DNA of 7,850 bases from a bacterium (GTDB lineage: Bacteria; Planctomycetota; B15-G4; JADJEK01): the NCBI GenBank assembly GCA_030428825.1, contig JAUIEL010000307.1, forward strand, positions 1-7,850. Reading direction: 5' to 3'. This document shows positions 1 through 5,054 of the stretch, piece by piece; the stretch's first letter is position 1; every line of letters begins with the position of its first letter. The translations under genes and the position numbers were made by a program. The notes under the pieces are model-generated. The model was not told the DNA's origin, did not search any database, and saw only the letters and a program-made list of their open reading frames with translations.

Positions 1-1968
1 CATCCGGTACTCGAGGAGCTTCTCGACGAGCGGGTGCTCGCGAAACTGGTCGAGCGTCCGGGCGTCGGTCGACCAGCCGGTCTTCGTCTTCCGCGGCCGC
101 CGCCCCTTGAACTGCTTGTGGATCTCCAGCTCGTCGAACAGGACCGCGCCGAGCTGCTTCGGCGAGTTGATGTTGAACTCGCGGCCGGCGAGGTCGAGGA
201 TCGCGTGGGTCAGCGAGAGGATCCGCGCCGCGAAGTCCTCCCCGAGCCGACCGAGGAGCTCGGTGTCGAGCGCGACCCCTTCGCGCTCCATGTCCGCGAG
301 CACGCGGAGGAGCGGCATCTCGACCGTCTCGAACAGCGGGACGACGCCCGCCTCCTCGAGCTCCTTCCGGAGGAGCGGGACGAGCCGCGCCGTGATGTCG
401 ACGTCCTCGCCCGCGTACTGGCCGACGGTCTCGACGTCGACCTCGGCCATCGTGACCTGCTTCTTCCCGGTGCCGATCAGGTCGGTCGTCTTCACCTTCT
501 GGAAGTTCAGGTACTTCAGCGCGAGGTGGTCGAGCCCGTGCTGCATCTCGCCGGGGGAGACGCAGTACGACGCGATCATCGTGTCGAAGTCGATCCCCTC
601 GATCCGGAGGCCGGCTCGCTCGAGGACGAGGAGGTCGTACTTCGCGTTCTGCGCGCGCTTCCTCACCTCGGGGTCCGCGAACGGTCCGCGGAGCGCGTCC
701 AGGAACCGCTCGGCGTCCGCCCCGTCGGCGCCGAAGAGCGGCGGGTCGAGGTTCCACGGCAGGTACCACGCCTCGCGCTCGCGGAACGAGAGCGCCACGC
801 CGACCAGCTCGGCGCGCATCGGCTCGACGGAGGTCGTCTCGGTGTCGAACACGAACGACCTCGCGGCGGCGAGCTCCTCCTGGAACCGCGCCCACTTCTC
901 CTCGTCGTCGACGATCCGGTACTCGTGCTCGTCGTCGCTCTGGTCGACGCTGATCCGCTGGAGGAGGGAGTCCATCTCGAACGAGCGGAAGAGCGGGGTC
1001 AGCTTCTCGGCGTCCGGACCCTCGTAGGCGAACGACGCGGGGTCGAACTCGACCGGCGCCGCGAGGTCGAACGTGACGAGGTCCTTCGAGAGGAACGCCT
1101 GCTCGCGCCCCTCCTCGAGCTTCTTCCGGACCCCCTTCTTCGGCACGTCGTCGAGGTGCTCGTAGATCTCCTCGACCGTCCCGAGCTCCTTCACCAGCTC
1201 GGTCGCCGTCTTCGGGCCGACGCCGGCGACCCCGGGGACGTTGTCGCTCGAGTCGCCCATCAGCGCGAGGACGTCGATCACCCGGTCGGGCGGCACGCCG
1301 AACTTCGCCTCGGCCGCCTCGACCCCCTGCACCTCGACGTCCTTGTCCGGGCGGAGGATGTTGTACAGCTTGACCCGGGGGGAGACGATCTGGAGGAAGT
1401 CCTTGTCGCCGGTGACGATGAACACCTCGTGCCCCTCGCGCTCGGCGGCGACGGCGAGCGTCGCGATCACGTCGTCCGCCTCGTACCCCGGGACCTCGAG
1501 GATCGGCAGCCGGAACCCCTCCGCCAGCTCGCGGATCGCCGGCAGCATCGCCACCAGCTCGTCCGGGGTCTTCTCCCGCGTCGCCTTGTACGGCTCGTAC
1601 TTCTCGTGCCGGAACGTCTTCCCCTTCGGGTCGAACGCGACGGCGAGGAGGTCGGGGTGCTCCTGCTCGATCAGCCGGAAGAGCGTGTTGGCGAAGACGT
1701 AGAGGGCGGAGACGTTCTGCCCCTTCGACGTCGTGAGCGGCTGGCGGATCAGCGCGAAGTGGCTGCGGTACGCGAGCGCCGAGCCGTCGAGCAGGAAGAG
1801 GCGCCCCTTCCGGCCGCGCCCGGGACGGGCCGCGGCCCCCTTCGCCGCGGCGGCCGTCTCCCCCTTCCCTTTCGGGGCGGCCTTCGGTTTCGCGGGAACC
1901 TTCGCCCCCTGCTTCGGGTCGTTCTTCGGGACGCGCGGAGGGTCGGGGAACGGGAGCTCGCCGGTCAT
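1..1968 (-). CDS. polA: DNA polymerase I, N-terminal two thirds (cut by window edge)
   Basis: Repair and Okazaki-fragment-processing polymerase. 656 codons are visible, and about 300 C-terminal residues (fingers and palm) lie off the left edge. Residues 1-57 form a Lys/Pro/Ala-rich tail absent from most homologues. The 5'-3' nuclease domain follows: LLDGS with D61, a TFR...Y..YK..R segment, GYEADD, TGDKDF with D188 and D190, and the helix-hairpin-helix GDSSDNVPG with D239 and D242. The 3'-5' exonuclease domain keeps the full catalytic set: D375 and E377 (FDTET), N441/D445 (NAKYD) and Y518/D522 (YAGED). Proofreading is therefore probably active, unlike in Taq polymerase. The polymerase domain begins with the NSPKQLG and KTGWSTDARTL motifs and breaks off at the thumb (EYRM). 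The ATG at 1968 is the only credible start: no internal Met, GTG or TTG precedes the nuclease core. No clear Shine-Dalgarno is present. The gene diverges from the pseudokinase gene across 83 bp. Confidence 0.97.
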   Translation of the reverse strand, partial: MTGELPFPDPPRVPKNDPKQGAKVPAKPKAAPKGKGETAAAAKGAAARPGRGRKGRLFLLDGSALAYRSHFALIRQPLTTSKGQNVSALYVFANTLFRLIEQEHPDLLAVAFDPKGKTFRHEKYEPYKATREKTPDELVAMLPAIRELAEGFRLPILEVPGYEADDVIATLAVAAEREGHEVFIVTGDKDFLQIVSPRVKLYNILRPDKDVEVQGVEAAEAKFGVPPDRVIDVLALMGDSSDNVPGVAGVGPKTATELVKELGTVEEIYEHLDDVPKKGVRKKLEEGREQAFLSKDLVTFDLAAPVEFDPASFAYEGPDAEKLTPLFRSFEMDSLLQRISVDQSDDEHEYRIVDDEEKWARFQEELAAARSFVFDTETTSVEPMRAELVGVALSFREREAWYLPWNLDPPLFGADGADAERFLDALRGPFADPEVRKRAQNAKYDLLVLERAGLRIEGIDFDTMIASYCVSPGEMQHGLDHLALKYLNFQKVKTTDLIGTGKKQVTMAEVDVETVGQYAGEDVDITARLVPLLRKELEEAGVVPLFETVEMPLLRVLADMEREGVALDTELLGRLGEDFAARILSLTHAILDLAGREFNINSPKQLGAVLFDELEIHKQFKGRRPRKTKTGWSTDARTLDQFREHPLVEKLLEYRM

Positions 1969-1975
1969 GCCGGCG

Positions 1976-1981
1976 ATCTTA
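1976..1981 (-). promoter_or_regulatory. Candidate -10 element for polA (possibly leaderless)
   Basis: On the minus strand the hexamer TAAGAT ends 7 nt before the polA ATG. It matches the TANNNT pattern known to drive leaderless transcripts in several high-GC bacteria, and it would place the transcript start at or next to the ATG. There is no Shine-Dalgarno and no convincing -35 box, which fits a leaderless gene but is weak evidence alone. Confidence 0.3.
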
Positions 1982-1987
1982 GGGTCG

Positions 1988-2015
1988 TTGCCCGACGGCC
2001 GCGCGGCGCTAACAT
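1988..2015 (+). promoter_or_regulatory. Candidate sigma-70-type promoter for the pseudokinase gene
   Basis: TTGCCC (1988-1993) and TAACAT (2010-2015) are separated by 16 bp; each matches 4 of 6 consensus positions. Transcription would start near 2022, giving a leader of about 30 nt. These are among the few AT-containing stretches in the divergent polA/pseudokinase gap. With such loose matches this is only a candidate. Confidence 0.3.
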
Positions 2016-2051
2016 GACGGATTCTCCTCCCCAGCCGACCGAGCCCACCCC

Positions 2052-3455
2052 ATGAGCGGTCTCCCGACGTTCCCCGGCCTCGACGTCCTCTCCGAGGTCG
2101 GACGGGTCGGCCCCACGGTGCGGTACCGGCTCGCTTCGACGCGCGAGTTCCTGGTCCTGTTCGACGAGGAGGTCGAGCCGTCCTCGGTGACGGCGGCGGC
2201 CGAGGCGTGGGTCGGGGTCGACGTCGACGGGCTCTGCACCGTCCGGAGCCTCGTCCGGCACGACGGCCGGATCGGGGTCGTCATCGAGGGAGAGCTCGGC
2301 GAGGACCCGTGGCAGCAGCCGGCCTGGGGCGAGTCGGAGTCGCTGACCGTCCTGCGCCGGGCCGCGAGCGTCGTCGCCGCGCTGCACGCCCGGGGGCTCT
2401 CGCACGGCGCCCTGAAGCCGCACGGGCTGCGGCTCCTCTCGGAGGGGGAGGTCGAGGTCCTCCCGCCGGTCGTGCTCCCGGCGCCGGCCGCGCCGACCGG
2501 CCTGTCGCCGATCGCGCGCGACCTCTCCGCGCTCGCCGATCTCGCCTGCCACCTGATCGCCCGCGCGCCGCTCGAGCGCCCGGCCGGGATCGGCGCGCTG
2601 CCGGCGGCGGTGACGGAGAACGCGTCGCCGGCGACGACCCAGGCGATCCGCCTGGTCCTCGAGACGGCGGCGGACGAGCCGGCCGAGAGCGACGCGGTCG
2701 AGGTCCTGAAGCGGGTCGGATGGGCCCGCGAGATCGAACGTCCGTCCCCCGTGGCCGGCGCCCGGCGCACGGCCTCCGCGGTTTCGCCGGAGGCGGCCGA
2801 GGTCGCCTCCGCCCCCCGCGAACGTCGGGAGCGTCCCCCGCGCCCCGAGCCGCGTTCGTCGGCGGTCCCGATCGCGGTGGCGGTCGCGCTCCTCGTGATG
2901 GGGGGCGCGCTGGTCGTCATCGGGAACCCGGACGCGATGAAGAAGTTCTTCCGCGGCGACGCCGGGAACGAGGTCGCGGCGCTGCCGACCCCGAAGGGGA
3001 CTCTCGAGGCCGAGCGGAAGCGGCCGGTCGTGACGAACCTCTACCCGACGCCTCCGTCCGGGGTGAGCGACCCGGCTCCCTCGGCCTCCGGCGGCGGGGG
3101 GTCGACCGAACTCGCCGACCAGATCCTCCAGGAGCTGGCCGAGAAGCGCCGCGCCCGCGACGCGTCCCGGTCGTCGAAGCGCTCGAAGAAGAGTTACGAC
3201 CGGACCCTCATCGACGAGGGGGAAGGCCTCCAGAAGGAGGCGAAGGCGATCCTCGTGGAGGTCCGCGACGGCGGCCTCACGCCGGCGAAAAAGAACGTGA
3301 AACTCGACGAAGCGATCAAGAAACTCGAGGCGGCGCGCGAAAAGTACGAAGGATTCGCCGAACAATTTCCTTCCCGGCAGCGTCTCGTCGAAGGGAGCAT
3401 AGAGGACGTGAACTCCTTGCTCTTCTTCGCCTACCGGCAGAAGACGGCCGGCTGA
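2052..3455 (+). CDS. Membrane-anchored Ser/Thr protein kinase-like pseudokinase
   Basis: 467 residues. Residues about 8-225 follow the outline of a Hanks-type kinase: a G-loop-like EVGRVGPTVRYRLAS, then LHARGLSHGALKPHG at the catalytic loop, and RDLSALADLACHL where kinases have the alpha-F segment. The catalytic HRDxKPxN reads HGALKPHG (118-125), so the catalytic Asp and the Mg-binding Asn are gone. No VAIK lysine or DFG motif is visible. It is therefore probably a pseudokinase acting as a scaffold or sensor. A basic, Pro/Arg-rich linker (about 226-270) leads to one membrane helix at 271-291. An outer segment follows, with a Pro/Ser/Gly-rich stretch and charged helices (about 350-460) resembling a coiled coil or TPR. 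The kinase-like part should face the cytoplasm. The ATG at 2052 lacks a Shine-Dalgarno but begins the kinase-like region. The gene is transcribed away from polA; a zinc-ribbon gene follows 165 bp on. The kinase-fold call rests on motif spacing, not a search. Confidence 0.8.
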   Translation: MSGLPTFPGLDVLSEVGRVGPTVRYRLASTREFLVLFDEEVEPSSVTAAAEAWVGVDVDGLCTVRSLVRHDGRIGVVIEGELGEDPWQQPAWGESESLTVLRRAASVVAALHARGLSHGALKPHGLRLLSEGEVEVLPPVVLPAPAAPTGLSPIARDLSALADLACHLIARAPLERPAGIGALPAAVTENASPATTQAIRLVLETAADEPAESDAVEVLKRVGWAREIERPSPVAGARRTASAVSPEAAEVASAPRERRERPPRPEPRSSAVPIAVAVALLVMGGALVVIGNPDAMKKFFRGDAGNEVAALPTPKGTLEAERKRPVVTNLYPTPPSGVSDPAPSASGGGGSTELADQILQELAEKRRARDASRSSKRSKKSYDRTLIDEGEGLQKEAKAILVEVRDGGLTPAKKNVKLDEAIKKLEAAREKYEGFAEQFPSRQRLVEGSIEDVNSLLFFAYRQKTAG

Positions 3456-3492
3456 CGAAGATCGTGGGAAGATGCGAGAAGGAAGGGTGTGC

Positions 3493-3534
3493 CGGGCCCT
3501 GGAGGGTCCCGCGAGTCGCCGCCATCGCGGCTCG
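3493..3534 (+). terminator. Two tandem GC hairpins, possible terminator or attenuator
   Basis: Downstream of the pseudokinase stop, 3493-3511 can fold as CGGG(C)CC / GGGTCCCG with a 4-nt loop and a one-base bulge. 3512-3519 pairs with 3527-3534 (CGAGTCGC / GCGGCTCG, 8 bp with one G-T wobble, 7-nt loop). No T-run follows, so intrinsic termination is uncertain. They could instead be RNA-stability or processing elements between two genes of one transcript. Confidence 0.3.
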
Positions 3535-3610
3535 TGGGTTCTCGGGTGCTCGACTCGATGGGACGGACCTCGAACCCGGCGTCACGAACCGGGCAGCGAG
3601 GCATTGCTCT

Positions 3611-3617
3611 GGGGGGA
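3611..3617 (+). promoter_or_regulatory. Ribosome binding site of the zinc-ribbon gene
   Basis: A G-rich stretch (GGGGGGA) ends 3 nt before the ATG at 3621 and can pair with the 16S anti-Shine-Dalgarno through one G-U wobble. It supports this ATG over upstream in-frame starts at 3489 and 3558, which would add a low-complexity leader. Confidence 0.4.
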
Positions 3618-3620
3618 CCG

Positions 3621-3842
3621 ATGCAGAGCTGCCCGTGCAGTATCTTCGACGTGCGCGAGGAGCAGATCCTCGAAGCGAACGGAAGCCTTTGTGTGCGCCT
3701 GATCTGCAACGTCTGCAGCACGGTGCTCGACTCGAAGTCCGTCCGGGACGGCGAGGTCGGTCCGCACGAGATGCGACGGCGGGGGGAGCAGTCCCGGCGC
3801 ATCGAACCGGGGGACGACTACGTCATGGAGGTGAGCGGCTGA
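3621..3842 (+). CDS. Small Cys-rich zinc-ribbon-like protein of unknown function
   Basis: 73 residues. It has five cysteines: C4 and C6 in SCPC, C24, then C29 and C32 in a CNVC knuckle. The CxC...CxxC layout suggests one zinc-ribbon-like site binding zinc or, less likely, iron. The C-terminal half is charged (EMRRRGEQSRR) and ends acidic. No signal peptide or membrane helix is visible, so it is probably cytoplasmic. I do not recognise the family. The ATG at 3621 is chosen because a G-rich ribosome site precedes it and the Cys core begins directly after it. It lies 165 bp after the pseudokinase and 61 bp before the TPR gene, on the same strand, which allows co-transcription. Its third-position GC bias is weaker than in neighbouring genes, as expected of a small, less constrained gene. 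A role as adaptor or regulator is speculation. Confidence 0.7.
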   Translation: MQSCPCSIFDVREEQILEANGSLCVRLICNVCSTVLDSKSVRDGEVGPHEMRRRGEQSRRIEPGDDYVMEVSG

Positions 3843-3903
3843 TCCCCGCTCCCTCTCCCGCGACCCTTCCCCTCCGCGCCCGCACCGTCCGAGCCCGTAC
3901 CCC

Positions 3904-4497
3904 GTGAACCCCCGCCTGATCCTCCTCGTGGTCGTCGCGCTCCTCGTGGTGGGGGGCGGCGTCGCGTACTGGCTCGACGCCGACCGGCGGGCGCGCGCGC
4001 TCGTCGCGGCGATCGACGAGGCCGAACAGGCGCTCCTCGTCGAGGACGACCCGGCCAAGGCGCTCCGCGTGGCGACCGCGGCGCTCGAGGAACACCCCGA
4101 CGAGCCGGACCTCCAGATGCTCCGCGGCCGCGCGTTCGCGGCGCGCGGGCGGCACGGGGACGCCCTCGAGGCGTTCGAGCAGGCGGAGCTCGGCCTGGAC
4201 GACCCGGACCGCCTCGAAGAGGTCGGCTTCCTGAAGGCGCGCGCGAGGCTCCTCCGCTACCTCGACGCGGGGGACCGCGGCGACTTCAACGTCGTCGAGG
4301 GAGACCTGGAGGCGCTCTCCGCCGACCTCCGGTTCGGCGGGGCGGCGAAGGTCCTCCTCGGGCTCGGCCTGATCCGCAAGGGGGACGCCCGCGAGCACGA
4401 ACGGGCGAGGAAGCTCCTGAGCGAGGGGCTCGCCACCCGGGGCGTCGAGGAGTACGTCGACGTCGATCGCGCGCGGGACTGGCTCTCCCGGCTGTAA
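3904..4497 (+). CDS. Membrane-anchored TPR-like protein
   Basis: 197 residues from a GTG start. Residues 5-23 form a strongly hydrophobic segment (LILLVVVALLVVGGG) after a short N-terminus with one Arg, typical of an uncleaved signal anchor, so the rest should lie outside the inner membrane. Residues about 30-100 read as paired TPR-type helices: a DDPAKALRVATAALEEHPDEPDL unit split across two helices, followed by RGRAFAARGRHGDALEAFEQAE with the usual small and aromatic positions. Residues about 130-197 form further Ala/Leu/Arg helices, probably degenerate repeats. TPRs mediate protein-protein contacts; no enzymatic motif is present. The 61 bp before the start is pyrimidine-rich with no Shine-Dalgarno, so translation may depend on the upstream zinc-ribbon gene. 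It ends 33 bp from the convergent response-regulator gene. The function is unknown; the membrane helix call is firm. Confidence 0.85.
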   Translation: MNPRLILLVVVALLVVGGGVAYWLDADRRARALVAAIDEAEQALLVEDDPAKALRVATAALEEHPDEPDLQMLRGRAFAARGRHGDALEAFEQAELGLDDPDRLEEVGFLKARARLLRYLDAGDRGDFNVVEGDLEALSADLRFGGAAKVLLGLGLIRKGDAREHERARKLLSEGLATRGVEEYVDVDRARDWLSRL

Positions 4498-4502
4498 CGG
4501 AT

Positions 4503-4528
4503 CGACCGGCTCTCGCGGGTTCCGGTCG
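4503..4528. terminator. Hairpin between convergent genes, likely bidirectional terminator
   Basis: A perfect 7-bp inverted repeat, CGACCGG (4503-4509) and CCGGTCG (4522-4528), with a 12-nt loop, occupies most of the 33-bp gap between two convergent stop codons. The position is ideal for a shared terminator. A T-run is lacking, as is common in very GC-rich genomes. Confidence 0.5.
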
Positions 4529-4530
4529 TC

Positions 4531-4923
4531 CTACGCCGACGCCGCGGTCGGTCCCGTGGCGAGGTTCCCGCCGGGGCCGAGGAGGCGCCGGATCCGTTCC
4601 GAGAGGACGTCGAGCCGGAACGGCTTCCCGAGGGTGTCGTCGGCGGCGGCGGTCCGGCGTTCGGCGTCCTCGAGCGCGGAGAGGACGAGGATCGGCGTGC
4701 CGCGGACGTCCGGGTTCGTCCGGAGGAGGTGGAGGACCTGCTGCCCCGTGAACCCGGGGAGGAGGAGGTCGAGCAGGACGAGGTCCGGCCGCTCCCGCAC
4801 CGCCGTGAGGTACCCCTCCGACCCGTCGTACGCGACGGAGACCGAGTGTCCGTGCTTCCGGAGGTGGTGGGCGACGACCGCGACGACGTCCTCGTCGTCC
4901 TCGATGATCAAGACGTGGCTCAT
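4531..4923 (-). CDS. Single-domain response regulator (CheY-like receiver)
   Basis: 130 residues, exactly one receiver domain with no output domain. The canonical residues are present: the acidic pocket E8/D9/D10 (IIEDDED), phospho-acceptor D52 (LVLLDLLLPG), the Thr/Ser switch S82 (LVLSA), and K100 in DDTLGKPF. It should accept phosphate from a histidine kinase or phosphotransfer protein and act by protein-protein contact, as CheY, Spo0F and DivK do. The ATG at 4923 is chosen over longer in-frame extensions (up to 5187) because the domain starts at its second residue and GGAG lies 6 nt upstream; the extension is Arg/Pro-rich antisense-like sequence. It ends with a short Gly/Ala tail after the last helix. 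It is the last gene of the minus-strand group, 131 bp after the SGNH hydrolase, and no histidine kinase is in the window, so its partner is unknown. Confidence 0.93.
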   Translation of the reverse strand: MSHVLIIEDDEDVVAVVAHHLRKHGHSVSVAYDGSEGYLTAVRERPDLVLLDLLLPGFTGQQVLHLLRTNPDVRGTPILVLSALEDAERRTAAADDTLGKPFRLDVLSERIRRLLGPGGNLATGPTAASA

Positions 4924-4929
4924 GCGGCG

Positions 4930-4933
4930 CTCC
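4930..4933 (-). promoter_or_regulatory. Shine-Dalgarno of the response regulator gene
   Basis: GGAG on the minus strand, 6 nt before the ATG at 4923. It fixes the start of the receiver protein at the edge of the domain and argues against the longer upstream reading frame. Confidence 0.6.
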
Positions 4934-5054
4934 GACGGGGCGGCGGATCGGCGTTCCCGCCCCGCTCCTCTCATCGACGAGAAGCATGGCCGGGGCGGGC
5001 CAAGATCGCGTGAAGCTCTCGCAAGTCGGCGGAAAACCGTGCTGTGACAGTCGA

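Noticed and set aside
34..2055. Long plus-strand open frame (673 codons) and smaller ones opposite polA
   Set aside because: It runs antisense through a clear DNA polymerase I. Its product is an Arg/Leu/Asp/Glu-rich string without domain sense, typical of high-GC shadow frames.
1965..3365. Minus-strand open frames of 466 and 303 codons opposite the pseudokinase gene
   Set aside because: Low-complexity Arg/Ala/Gly/Ser products with no motif; the plus-strand frame has the kinase-like motifs and the membrane helix.
3489..3620. N-terminal extension of the zinc-ribbon protein (starts at 3489 or 3558)
   Set aside because: The added residues are low-complexity Pro/Ser/Arg, run through the predicted hairpins and lack a ribosome site; the ATG at 3621 has one.
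3472..3702. Alternative 76-codon frame in the gap after the pseudokinase
   Set aside because: No ribosome site or motif; it conflicts with the zinc-ribbon frame, whose Cys pairs make sense.
2207..3907. 566-codon plus-strand frame overlapping the pseudokinase gene
   Set aside because: Offset frame with an Arg/Pro/Gly-rich product; no recognisable domain, and it spans the intergenic hairpins.
5042..5050. CTGTGACAG inverted repeat as a LexA operator
   Set aside because: The half-sites have one base between them instead of the eight of a CTGT-N8-ACAG LexA box, and it lies at the 3' end of the SGNH gene region. Probably chance.
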